Origin: Kosakonia quasisacchari
GTDB lineage: Bacteria > Pseudomonadota > Gammaproteobacteria > Enterobacterales > Enterobacteriaceae
Length of the DNA stretch: 64,000 bases
Reading direction: 5' to 3'
Assembly (NCBI RefSeq): GCF_004331415.1
Contig: NZ_SJOP01000006.1
Location: 62,001-126,000 of the forward strand
Position numbers and translations under genes: made by a program. Shown here piece by piece: positions 35,748 through 43,884 of the stretch (its first letter is position 1; each line of letters begins with the position of its first letter). Below the pieces are notes generated by a model, which made no database searches, was not told the DNA's origin, and saw only the letters and a program-made list of their open reading frames with translations.

Positions 35748-36869
35748 TTACTCGGCGAAGTACCAGTAACCCTGATTCACCAAATCGGTCAGTTCCTGGG
35801 CAAAAGCCGGATTATCCAGCGCGTTGCCCAGCTCTTTGCGGCCGATAACGGTGTAGCGACACAGCGCATCGGCGGCTTGCGCATCGGCCGTGTCCAGGTA
35901 TTCGCTATTGATAAAGACGCTGCCGTCAACGTTTAGCACACGCAAACCACTCAGACGCGTCAGCACCTGCCCCTCTTTTAGCGCATCGACAATGTCCTCA
36001 ACGCGGTAATCGTCTGGCTCCGGTGCGACATCCAGTTCGTGGCGCGGCGTGGAGATAAAGCTACCGAACCACTGTTTGAAATGCTCCGGCTGGCTAATCA
36101 ACTCAATCATCATATTGCGCACGCGCTCCAGCTCATACTCTTCTACCCGGCCAGCATGTTCGCGGCAGGTTAAATCCGGGTCGCTGTAGTGCTCGTTCCC
36201 AAGATCGTTTTCCAGCGCGTAATCAGCAAAGCTGCTGATCAGATCGCGGCCGTTCGGCCCACGAAATCCAATTGAGTAGTTGAACGCTTCCTGGTGAGTA
36301 AAACCGTCATGCGGGAATCCTGGCGGGATATAGAGAATGTCGCCCGGTTCCAAATCTTCATCAATGATCGGCGGGAACGGATCAACATGCAGCAGCGCCG
36401 GGTGCGGGCAGAACTGGCGCATCGGCAGTTTATCGCCCACGCGCCAGCGACGGCTGCCCATCCCCTGAATAATAAATACGTCGTACTGGTCGATATGCGG
36501 GCCAACGCCGCCGCCTGGCACGGAGTAGGAGATCATCAGGTCGTCAAAACGCCACTCCGGCAGCACGCGAAACGGCTTCACCAGCTCGGCAGACGGCATA
36601 TGCCAGTGGTTGACCGCCTGCGCCAGCAGCGACCAGTCTTTTTCGCCTAAATGATCAAACGATTCAAACGGGCCATTCCATGCCTGCCACTGACCATTCA
36701 CATGGCTGACAATGCGGCTGTCGACTTCCGGTTCCATCGCCAGCCCTGCCAGTTCGTCTGGCGTAATCGGGTCGACAAAATCAGGGAACGCGCGTTTCAG
36801 GACAACAGGTTTCTTTTGCCAGTATTTTTCAAGAAATTCCGGCCAGTTGAGGTTGAGTTGGTAAGCCAT
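35748..36869 (-). CDS. RoxA (YcfD)-like ribosomal oxygenase
   Basis: A 373-residue JmjC-type Fe(II)/2-oxoglutarate oxygenase. E. coli RoxA hydroxylates Arg81 of ribosomal protein L16. The Fe ligands are seen in GPHIDQYDVF (HxD) and PPGFPHDGF (distal His), and a winged-helix C-terminal domain follows. It resembles RoxA along its full length, but many positions differ, notably in the C-terminal third. It is not next to phoPQ, where E. coli roxA lies. It may be a second, diverged copy with another target. Confidence 0.85.
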   Translation of the reverse strand: MAYQLNLNWPEFLEKYWQKKPVVLKRAFPDFVDPITPDELAGLAMEPEVDSRIVSHVNGQWQAWNGPFESFDHLGEKDWSLLAQAVNHWHMPSAELVKPFRVLPEWRFDDLMISYSVPGGGVGPHIDQYDVFIIQGMGSRRWRVGDKLPMRQFCPHPALLHVDPFPPIIDEDLEPGDILYIPPGFPHDGFTHQEAFNYSIGFRGPNGRDLISSFADYALENDLGNEHYSDPDLTCREHAGRVEEYELERVRNMMIELISQPEHFKQWFGSFISTPRHELDVAPEPDDYRVEDIVDALKEGQVLTRLSGLRVLNVDGSVFINSEYLDTADAQAADALCRYTVIGRKELGNALDNPAFAQELTDLVNQGYWYFAE

Positions 36870-36933
36870 AAATCACACCAGTGAGAAGGGAAACGGGGCT
36901 GATTATAAAGAGAGTCAGCTATCTAACGCCTTG

Positions 36934-37866
36934 TCATTGGTCAAGTGCTGGTGCAGCAAGCGGCGGAGATATCTCCAGCGCGCCGAGCGCCATCAGTAGC
37001 GCATCCACTTTTGGCAATAACTGTTTACGCCGCGGCCACACCAGCGTAAGCGCCAGCCCGTGCGGCTGGCAGTGCGGCATAATCACCTCTAACTCGCCGC
37101 GCTGCACGTGCGCGTGCACCAGCCATGTCGGCATCTGCCCAACACCTAACCCGGCACAAAGCGCCTGAACCTGCGCATCGACATCACCGAGCGCCATGCG
37201 ATACGGCACGCTGCGCCAGGCCGGGTGCCCGTCGGCGGTGGTAAATAACCACGGTTTGGTGCTGCCATCCACCCGCTCATAAAGAATGGCCCGGTGCTGC
37301 ATCAGCTCCGCCTCATTTTGTGGTGTCCCGGCGCGTTGCAGGTAATCGGGCGCGGCGCAAAAAACCATCTTTTCACGGCCAATTTGCCGGCACCCCAGCG
37401 ACGCTGGCAAATCAACGGTTTGCCCGATGCGTACAGCAACGTCGATCCCCTCGTCGAAGAGATCCACAAAACGATCGGAGAAAGTCAGGCTAAGATCAAT
37501 TTCCGGGTGCTGCTGACAAAACGGGATCAGCAGCGGCATCACGCCCAACCGCCCGTAGGTGTTTGGCACGGCGAGGCGCAACCGCCCGGCAGGGATAGTG
37601 CGATGCGCCGCCAGCACCGATTCGGCTTCCGCCAACTCCTCAAGGATGCGAATGCAGGTCTGGTAATACGCGTTCCCGGCATCGGTGACTTCAAGGCGGC
37701 GCGTGGTGCGCTCCAGCAAACGCGAACCCAGCCGCGCTTCGAGGCGGGCGACACTTTTACTGACCGCCGAACCGGTCAGATGCAGGCGTTCTGCCGCTGC
37801 GGTGAAACTCCCCTCTTCGACGCTGGCGACGAAGGGGACGATATCTTTCAGACGTTGATCGCTCAT
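36934..37866 (-). CDS. LysR-family transcriptional regulator
   Basis: A 310-residue regulator with helix-turn-helix FVASVEEGSFTAAAERLHLT and a periplasmic-binding-like effector domain of the AaeR/CrgA subgroup (RLLERTTRRLEVTDAGNAYY). It is divergent from the SDR gene across 103 bp and most likely controls it. Confidence 0.9.
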   Translation of the reverse strand: MSDQRLKDIVPFVASVEEGSFTAAAERLHLTGSAVSKSVARLEARLGSRLLERTTRRLEVTDAGNAYYQTCIRILEELAEAESVLAAHRTIPAGRLRLAVPNTYGRLGVMPLLIPFCQQHPEIDLSLTFSDRFVDLFDEGIDVAVRIGQTVDLPASLGCRQIGREKMVFCAAPDYLQRAGTPQNEAELMQHRAILYERVDGSTKPWLFTTADGHPAWRSVPYRMALGDVDAQVQALCAGLGVGQMPTWLVHAHVQRGELEVIMPHCQPHGLALTLVWPRRKQLLPKVDALLMALGALEISPPLAAPALDQ

Positions 37867-37969
37867 GGCATTAGTGAATTTAAGTTGCGAATGGTGTGAA
37901 TAAATACCAGAGATAAGAAATTAATTCTCTATTAGCCTGTGAGATAGACGAAACGTAGAGGAACATCTC

Positions 37970-39037
37970 ATGCAGAAAAAAGCATTAATTGTCGGCATCA
38001 GCGGCGTGATTGGCCGGGCGCTGGCGGAAAAACTGCTGGCAGAAGGCTGGCAAGTATCAGGTTTATCACGCGGGCGCGGCGCGGTTCCGGCAGGATGCAC
38101 TAGCCTGACGGCGGATTTAACCGACGCGGCGGCAGTCAAAGAGGCGCTGAAAAACGAGAAACCCGATGCGCTGTTCTTTAGCGTCTGGGCGCGCCAGGAA
38201 AATGAAAAAGCCAATATTCGCGTCAATGGCGCAATGGTGAAAAACGTCATTGAGGCGCTGGGCGAGCGCCTGGCCGGGGCGCATGTCGCGCTGGTTACCG
38301 GCATGAAACATTATCTTGGCCCCTTCGAAGCCTACGGCAAAGGCAATGTACCGGTAACGCCTTTTCGCGAAGAGCAAGGCCGCCAGGACGTGGATAATTT
38401 CTACTACGCTCAGGAAGATGAAGTCTTTGCCGGAGCGAAAAAATATGGTTACCGCTGGAGCGTACATCGCCCGCACAGCATTATCGGTTATGCGCTCGGC
38501 AACGCCATGAACATGGGGCTGACGCTGGCGGTTTACGCCACGTTGTGCCGCGAAAAAGGGTGGCCGTTTATCTTCCCCGGTTCGCCTGAGCAGTGGAACG
38601 GTGTCTCCGATGTGACCGACGCCGGGTTACTGGCTGAGCAACTGAGCTGGGCAGCGGTGAGCGAAGGTGGCGAGAACGAAGATTTTAACGCAGTGAATGG
38701 CGATGTGTTCCGCTGGAACTGGTTATGGCCACGGCTAGCGGCGTATTTCGGTATTGAAGCGGCCGCGTTCCCGGCAAGCATGATGCCGCTGGAAGGGCGC
38801 ATGCAAGAGGCGCAAGCCGCGTGGACGGAGATCGCTGGCAAGTACCAACTGGCGGAATCAGATATCGGTAAACTGGCCTCCTGGTGGCACACGGATGCCG
38901 ATCTCGGTCGCCCGATGGAAGCCTTCGCCGACATGAGCAAAAGCCGCAAAGCCGGTTTTACCGGTTATCGCAGCACGCTGGATTCCTTCACTGCGCTGTT
39001 TGACCGCCTGAAAGCAGAAAACATTATCCCGCGCTAG
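37970..39037 (+). CDS. PRISE-like NAD(P)-dependent oxidoreductase (extended SDR)
   Basis: A 355-residue Rossmann-fold enzyme. The dinucleotide motif ALIVGISGVIGRALAEKLL is at the N terminus. The VTGMKHYLGPFEAY block and FYYAQED/HRPHSIIGYA match the progesterone 5-beta-reductase/iridoid synthase-like group, in which catalytic Tyr and Lys lie in unusual motifs. The likely chemistry is reduction of an enone; the true substrate is unknown. GAGGA precedes the ATG. It is regulated by the divergent LysR gene, by inference. Confidence 0.82.
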   Translation: MQKKALIVGISGVIGRALAEKLLAEGWQVSGLSRGRGAVPAGCTSLTADLTDAAAVKEALKNEKPDALFFSVWARQENEKANIRVNGAMVKNVIEALGERLAGAHVALVTGMKHYLGPFEAYGKGNVPVTPFREEQGRQDVDNFYYAQEDEVFAGAKKYGYRWSVHRPHSIIGYALGNAMNMGLTLAVYATLCREKGWPFIFPGSPEQWNGVSDVTDAGLLAEQLSWAAVSEGGENEDFNAVNGDVFRWNWLWPRLAAYFGIEAAAFPASMMPLEGRMQEAQAAWTEIAGKYQLAESDIGKLASWWHTDADLGRPMEAFADMSKSRKAGFTGYRSTLDSFTALFDRLKAENIIPR

Positions 39038-39129
39038 GCCAGTAATTTGCCCGGCGGCGCTGGCATGCCGGGCATTTCCTCCGTTACGTTTCTACGCCAT
39101 CTGCGGGCCTGTTCCAGCATTGCACCTTG

Positions 39130-39610
39130 CTACGCCTCGATATGTACCGTTTTCCCCTGCCCATTCATATACCGTGCCTGGCACCATATTTGGCAGCGAT
39201 ATGAATATGCTGCAGCGAGACATTTCGTACGGCAGATTCCGACAAACCGCTAAAGATCATCGCGTGATCCGCATTCGTGGCGGTGAGATATGAAATATCG
39301 ACGCCGTTGATTTTCGGTTGTGAGGCGGTGACTGGCGCATTTTTCATGGGTGAAATCAAGGTGTTGCTCTGCGCCCCGACTGGCCGCTGTAACGGCTGAT
39401 CGCCAGAATCGGCGTTGCCACGTTGGCCATCGTCAGATGATTGGCCACCAGCGTGGCTCCCGCGATCTCGTGCACTACATAATTGAATGGCGTAGATATG
39501 AGAGTTTTGCCATCCGTTTTGCCGGAAAAATCTTTTCGAAGACAACGGGCCTGCGCCATAAAAGAGGTCACCAGCGCCCGTAGAGATTGATTCATAAGCC
39601 CTCTACTCAT
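39130..39610 (-). pseudogene. Remnant of a GH28 polygalacturonase
   Basis: About 160 codons with at least two frameshifts, against roughly 400 or more in intact GH28 enzymes. Piece 1 starts MNQSLRALVTSFMAQARCL and includes TLISTPFNYVVHEIAGATL. Piece 2, in another frame, has GVDISYLTATNADHAMIFSG and SESAVRNVSLQHIHIAAKYG, the parallel beta-helix rung pattern of GH28. Piece 3, in a third frame, ends ARYMNGQGKTVHIEA at a stop (39130-39132). Family assignment is from the rung motif and the pectin-regulon context; it is moderately sure. Confidence 0.6.
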
Positions 39611-39714
39611 GCGTAAATTTATAACAGTGACTTCTGCGAAAATTTAGCACTGCAAGAAGACTCTTGTGCAAAATCGCTTATTTCACCGCGGCTTATTCAT
39701 CGTTAAGCCACGGA

Positions 39715-40290
39715 TTAATTGCTTTTGGCCCGGAACCTGGCCACTTTCGCCCGGTTGCCGCACAGCGCCATGCTGCACCAGCGGCGACGATGCGCTTTGG
39801 TTTTATCGTAAAACCACAGTGTGCAATCCGGGTGCTCGCACTGGCGAATATAGTCAAACTGCCCGTTTGCCAGTAACGCCGCCGCCAGCTCTGCGACCGG
39901 AGCAAGGGCTTGCTGCGGCGTATCAAGGAGATAAACGCGCTGCGTTTGCAGCGAGCCTTGCGCATCCATTTCGAGGCGTACGTGGCTTTGCGCCTGCGCC
40001 AGCCAGTCGTTAAGTGCGTCCAGCGGCAGTTCCCGCCCGTGCTTTTTCTCTTCGACCAACAGGCGAATCAATGCCCTCAGCTTACGCGCCTCGGCCAGCA
40101 ACGCTCCCGGCTTTGCCATTGCGTTAACCTGCAACCCGATATGCTGTAACCACTGGCGCACATCTTCATCGGATTGCCAAAAATCATGCGGCGATTTTTC
40201 CGCCATCGCCAGCGTGTTGATGAAATCCAGCGCATGGTCTTCGGCAATAAACCACGGGCCTTCTGCGCCAGGTAACGTGGCTGCTGTCAT
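39715..40290 (-). CDS. CGNR zinc-finger protein (ABATE domain)
   Basis: A 191-residue protein with an N-terminal stress-induced ABATE domain (WFIAEDHALDFINTLAM at the start) and a C-terminal CGNR zinc finger (CEHPDCTLWFYD, then RRWCSMALCGNRAKV), four cysteines in all. Such proteins are likely transcription factors. ATG 40290 has GGGGAG at proper distance; an 18-codon upstream extension is not needed. It is divergent from the hydrolase gene and may regulate it. Confidence 0.88.
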   Translation of the reverse strand: MTAATLPGAEGPWFIAEDHALDFINTLAMAEKSPHDFWQSDEDVRQWLQHIGLQVNAMAKPGALLAEARKLRALIRLLVEEKKHGRELPLDALNDWLAQAQSHVRLEMDAQGSLQTQRVYLLDTPQQALAPVAELAAALLANGQFDYIRQCEHPDCTLWFYDKTKAHRRRWCSMALCGNRAKVARFRAKSN

Positions 40291-40429
40291 CGTTGTTCTC
40301 CCCTGAGTCTCGTTCACCCGCACATTGTAACCTATAAAATACATTTTACACAGTTACATTGTTTCGCCATACTCAGCGTTGAAGTAACCCTATAAATTAA
40401 CTTTTAACGGTTTCAAAAGAGGTAACGAT

Positions 40430-41311
40430 ATGGCTGCCAATACGCATTTCCCGATTCGCTATCTGTTTGTAGACGTCGATGGCGTCAATGTGTTTTACCG
40501 TGAAGCCGGTAACCCGGAAAACCCGGTTTTACTGCTGCTGCACGGCTTTCCCAGCTCTTCACATCAGTTTCGCGAGCTGATCCCGCTGCTGGCAGATAAG
40601 TTTCACCTTATCGCCCCGGATCTGCCCGGCTTCGGCTTTACCGAAGTCCCCACTGAACGTAATTACACCTATAGCTTTGATGGGCTGGCAAACACGCTGA
40701 TTGCCTTCGTCGATGCGCTCAATCTGCAACGTTTCGCCATGTATGTTTTCGATTACGGCGCACCGACTGGATTGCGGTTAGCGCTGCATTATCCAGAGCG
40801 GGTAAGCGGGTTTATTTCGCAAAATGGCAATGCGTATCTGGAAGGTTTAGGTGATGCATGGGCACCGGTTCAGGCTTACTGGCACACACCAACAGCGGAA
40901 AATCGCCAGGTTGTTCACGATGCAATTCTCAATCTGGAAGGGACAAAATGGCAATATCTGCACGGCGTGCGCGATCCGCAAAGCGTCGCACCGGAAGGGT
41001 ATCAGCTGGATGCGCTCCTGATGGAGCGATCGGGGAATAAAGCGATCCAGTTGGATCTGTTTCTCGATTACGCCAACAACCTGAAGCGCTACCCTGAGTT
41101 TCAGGCCTTTTTCCGCACCCACCAGCCGCCCGCGTTGATTATCTGGGGCGAGCACGATCCGTTTTTTATCCCACCAGGCGCGCACGCTTATAAACGCGAT
41201 AACCCAAACGCGGTGGTCGAGCTGCTTGATACCGGGCATTTCGCGCTGGAAACCCATGTCGGTTACATTGCCCAGCGCATTCGTGACGTGATCGGTAGCG
41301 CGATTGGCTAA
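40430..41311 (+). CDS. Alpha/beta hydrolase, haloalkane dehalogenase/epoxide hydrolase type
   Basis: A 293-residue cytoplasmic hydrolase. The oxyanion motif is LLLLHGFPSSSHQFRELIP. The nucleophile is probably the Asp in YVFDYGAPTG (family: DWGG/DYGAP), with Asp in WGEHDPFF and His in TGHFALETH completing the triad. A carboxylate nucleophile points to dehalogenase- or epoxide-hydrolase-like chemistry rather than an esterase. The substrate is not known. It is divergent from the CGNR gene across 139 bp. Confidence 0.87.
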   Translation: MAANTHFPIRYLFVDVDGVNVFYREAGNPENPVLLLLHGFPSSSHQFRELIPLLADKFHLIAPDLPGFGFTEVPTERNYTYSFDGLANTLIAFVDALNLQRFAMYVFDYGAPTGLRLALHYPERVSGFISQNGNAYLEGLGDAWAPVQAYWHTPTAENRQVVHDAILNLEGTKWQYLHGVRDPQSVAPEGYQLDALLMERSGNKAIQLDLFLDYANNLKRYPEFQAFFRTHQPPALIIWGEHDPFFIPPGAHAYKRDNPNAVVELLDTGHFALETHVGYIAQRIRDVIGSAIG

Positions 41312-41350
41312 GACATCGGTGCGCCCCGCACGGTGGGCGCACGGTTTTGC

Positions 41351-42112
41351 TTACACGCGCGTCTGGAACATCAGCGTATCGGAAGTAAATGATCCATCGT
41401 CGCCAATGAGAAAGTGCGCTTTTACCTCATCCGAGGTTTGGTTTTGCAGGTAGCGGATCGCCGCGCGCAATACCTCCGGCGTATTCATGCGTTCCACCCA
41501 GGCGTGATATTCCAGCCCCAGCCGATCAGAAACCATCTTCTCAACCAGCATGCCGCTTTGCTGGGTCATTTGCAGCCACTCGGCTGGAGAGTAGTTGCGC
41601 ACGTGGGACGGATCGCGCAGCACTTCAATGGTTTGCAGCCAGATATCCAGCACCGGGCGGCCGGGCGAGGCAATATCCATCAGGATAAATTTCCCACCGG
41701 GTTTCAGCACGCGTTTCACTTCACGCAGCGCGAGTGCCACATCATGCCAGTGGTGCGCCGAGTAGCGGCTGATCACCACGTCAAATGTTTTGTCGGCAAA
41801 TGGCAGCTTTTCCGCCGCGCCATGGGCGGTGGTGATGTTGTGTAACTGACGATCACTCGCCGCCTGGCGCACTACCGCCAGCATTTTTTCCGACAAATCA
41901 TACGCCGTCACCTCGCGCACCACGCCTGCGGCGGCAAAACTGGCATGCCCGGCACCGCAGCCTAAATCCAGCAGCGAGGCATCCGCATCATTATCCAGCC
42001 ACTCGACCAGACGCACTAAATCCGCGCCTTGCGCATGCACCTGACTTGTCAGGTATGCCTGAGCCTGGTCGCCAAACTGCTTTTTTGTTAACTCATGATG
42101 ATTAATCGCCAT
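41351..42112 (-). CDS. YafE-like class I SAM-dependent methyltransferase
   Basis: A 253-residue methyltransferase. The SAM-binding motif is LLDLGCGAGHASFAAAG, followed by VISRYSAHHWHDVALALREV and LKPGGKFILMDI. It closely matches E. coli YafE, which lacks part of the N terminus; here the domain is complete. The acceptor is unknown; UbiE-type activity is not implied. It is divergent from the XRE regulator. Confidence 0.85.
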   Translation of the reverse strand: MAINHHELTKKQFGDQAQAYLTSQVHAQGADLVRLVEWLDNDADASLLDLGCGAGHASFAAAGVVREVTAYDLSEKMLAVVRQAASDRQLHNITTAHGAAEKLPFADKTFDVVISRYSAHHWHDVALALREVKRVLKPGGKFILMDIASPGRPVLDIWLQTIEVLRDPSHVRNYSPAEWLQMTQQSGMLVEKMVSDRLGLEYHAWVERMNTPEVLRAAIRYLQNQTSDEVKAHFLIGDDGSFTSDTLMFQTRV

Positions 42113-42221
42113 TCTCTTTTTCCTTTTTTAGCACGACAAAAAGTTGCTCTTTGGCGACTATACGACCGCATTTATAGGGGTACAATATGTGTACTTATAC
42201 TGGTATTAACGAGTACCACCC

Positions 42222-43001
42222 ATGGAAAGTACCTTATTTGCCGGGCCGAAAACTCTTGGCGCTTTTTTGCGATCGCAGCGGGAAAACACCGCGCCTGCGG
42301 ATATTGGTTTGCCAGCTCAAGGGCGACGGCGTACGCGCGGATTGCGGCGGGAAGAAGTGGCGCAGCTAAGCGGCATCAGTACCACCTGGTATACGTGGAT
42401 TGAGCAAGGGCGGGATATTGTTGTTTCACCGCAAACCCTATCGAATATCGCGAGCGTGTTAAAAATGACTGCCGCAGAGCGCAAATATTTATTTCATCTG
42501 GCATTGCAAAACGATCCGCAGGAAGAGCACGTCATCACGGTTGAACCTTCTGTGCTGGCCACGGTGAATCAGATGGCTTGCCCCTGCTATTTGCTGGATT
42601 TGATGTGGAATATGCTGGCGTGGAATAAACCCGCGGAGGCACTGTTCAGCGGCTGGCTGGATAAGGAGGCCGAACCGAATATGATGAGTTTTATGTTTCG
42701 CCATCCGCTGGCGCAAACGCTGGTTGCCAACTGGGAAACGCGCGCTAGCCGGATTGTCGCCGAGTTACGTGCGGACGCGATGCATTATCCCCACGACAAA
42801 GGGCTGAACCAGTTTGTGCAGAGCCTGAGTAATGATAGCGAACTGTTTCGTGCGTTCTGGTCGCGCCAGCAAGTGGTGGTGCGTGAGGGTGGTGAGCGCG
42901 TTTTTCATCATCCACACCAAGGCGAGCTGCACTACCGGCAGATGACCTGGCAGTTAACCAGCAACCGTTCGATCAAAATGATTATGTTAATGGCCGGGTA
43001 A
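42222..43001 (+). CDS. XRE-family regulator with MmyB-like ligand domain
   Basis: A 259-residue regulator. The helix-turn-helix is RRTRGLRREEVAQLSGIS followed by TTWYTWIEQGRD. The C-terminal half (from about residue 105) is the MmyB-like PAS-type domain (WNMLAWNKPAEALF) that binds small, probably acyl-type ligands in other bacteria. A GTACAATATGTGTAC palindrome lies 28 bp before the start and could be an operator shared with the divergent methyltransferase. Confidence 0.86.
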   Translation: MESTLFAGPKTLGAFLRSQRENTAPADIGLPAQGRRRTRGLRREEVAQLSGISTTWYTWIEQGRDIVVSPQTLSNIASVLKMTAAERKYLFHLALQNDPQEEHVITVEPSVLATVNQMACPCYLLDLMWNMLAWNKPAEALFSGWLDKEAEPNMMSFMFRHPLAQTLVANWETRASRIVAELRADAMHYPHDKGLNQFVQSLSNDSELFRAFWSRQQVVVREGGERVFHHPHQGELHYRQMTWQLTSNRSIKMIMLMAG

Positions 43002-43055
43002 TGTGGGTGCGGGTTGTGTACGTCGCAGGAGGATGGGGTTGATTGCTAAAATAAA

Positions 43056-43087
43056 AAAACAGGTCAGAAAACTGACCTGTTTTTTTA
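43056..43087. terminator. Bidirectional terminator
   Basis: Stem AACAGGTCAG / CTGACCTGTT with a 4-nt A-rich loop, A-run to the left and T-run to the right. It serves both the XRE gene (+) and the csp-ymcF unit (-). Confidence 0.9.
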
Positions 43088-43273
43088 TTATTTACGGAAT
43101 TCCAGTGGTGCCTGGCTGGCCTGGACAAATGCGGCGATGTTATCAAATGTGGTCATTGCTGATTTGCAAAAAATACATTTGGCACCGACCGGATTTTTCT
43201 CAGTCATATCAAAACTGGAAATTCGGTATTGCGACCCGTGGCAGCACGGGCAGCGAAAATGAATATGGTTAAT
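43088..43273 (-). CDS. YmcF/YnfQ-like cold-shock microprotein with probable AUU start
   Basis: A 61-residue open frame directly after the csp gene. It contains IHFRCPCCHGSQYR and AKCIFCKSAMTTFDN, i.e. two CxxC knuckles, nearly the same as E. coli YmcF and YnfQ (about 62 residues, also downstream of cspG/cspI-type genes). No ATG, GTG or TTG is suitably placed. AAGGA overlapping the csp stop lies 9 nt before ATT (43273), which would start the protein INHIHFRC. The E. coli homologues are reported to use non-AUG starts. Confidence 0.8.
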   Translation of the reverse strand: MNHIHFRCPCCHGSQYRISSFDMTEKNPVGAKCIFCKSAMTTFDNIAAFVQASQAPLEFRK

Positions 43274-43285
43274 AATTCTAAATCC

Positions 43286-43498
43286 TTAGCGCGGAATCAC
43301 GTTAGCCGCAGCCGGGCCTTTCGGACCGTTTTCAATAGTGAATTCAACTTCTTGATTTTCTTCAAGAGTGCGGAATGCATTGCTCTGGATAGCGGAGAAA
43401 TGTACGAATACATCTTTGCTGCCATCTTTCGGAGTAATGAAACCGAAGCCTTTCTCAGCGTTGAACCATTTAACGATACCGTTCATTTTAGTAGACAT
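43286..43498 (-). CDS. CspA-family cold-shock protein
   Basis: A 70-residue single cold-shock domain, RNA/ssDNA chaperone. RNP1 is KGFGFITP and RNP2 is VFVHFSAI. The length is standard. ATG 43498 follows AAGGTAA. The upstream open frame is leader RNA, not protein: more than 100 nt of untranslated leader is expected for cold-inducible csp mRNAs. Which E. coli paralogue it matches (CspG/B/I or C/E) is uncertain, but the YmcF-like gene behind it argues for the cold-inducible CspG/CspI type. Confidence 0.95.
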   Translation of the reverse strand: MSTKMNGIVKWFNAEKGFGFITPKDGSKDVFVHFSAIQSNAFRTLEENQEVEFTIENGPKGPAAANVIPR

Positions 43499-43792
43499 GC
43501 TTGTTACCTTCTTTTTATTTCGCCGAATGCGGCAGTAATGGTCTGAGACATTATTTTTTATCAGAGTGTAAAGCGAAGACCCAAAAAGAAGTAGCAAGGA
43601 GGCACTTAGAGATGAGAAAGACTTTAGTGAACTGCTGGAGATAATGATTTATCAAACCGACGACGCATTAACGCATGGTTGCTTTGGCAGCGCAAGCACT
43701 ATTTTAAAAATATTTGTCAATAAAACGTTATCAGCAGATTAACGCGCTGTTCTGTTTGCTTCTAAGAGGTTCAATCCCGACAAAGGGGTTTG

Positions 43793-43808
43793 TGTGAAGT
43801 GGATCGCA
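43793..43808 (+). promoter_or_regulatory. CRP site and class II promoter of uxuA
   Basis: TGTGA-AGTGGA-TCGCA lies inside the longer symmetry TTTGTGTGA...TCGCACAAA. A TATTAT -10 box at 43830-43835 puts transcription start near 43842, giving about -41.5 spacing for CRP. Confidence 0.6.
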
Positions 43809-43884
43809 CAAATGCGCTTACCGCCCGGTTATTATCAATACTAGTATGGCAGTTAAGAAAAAACGTTCAAAGGTGGTAATGAGC

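Noticed and set aside
43838..43847. Perfect palindrome ATACTAGTAT before uxuA
   Set aside because: It lies at the predicted transcription start and is only 10 bp long; UxuR-type sites read TTGGTATACCAA, so it is not that operator.
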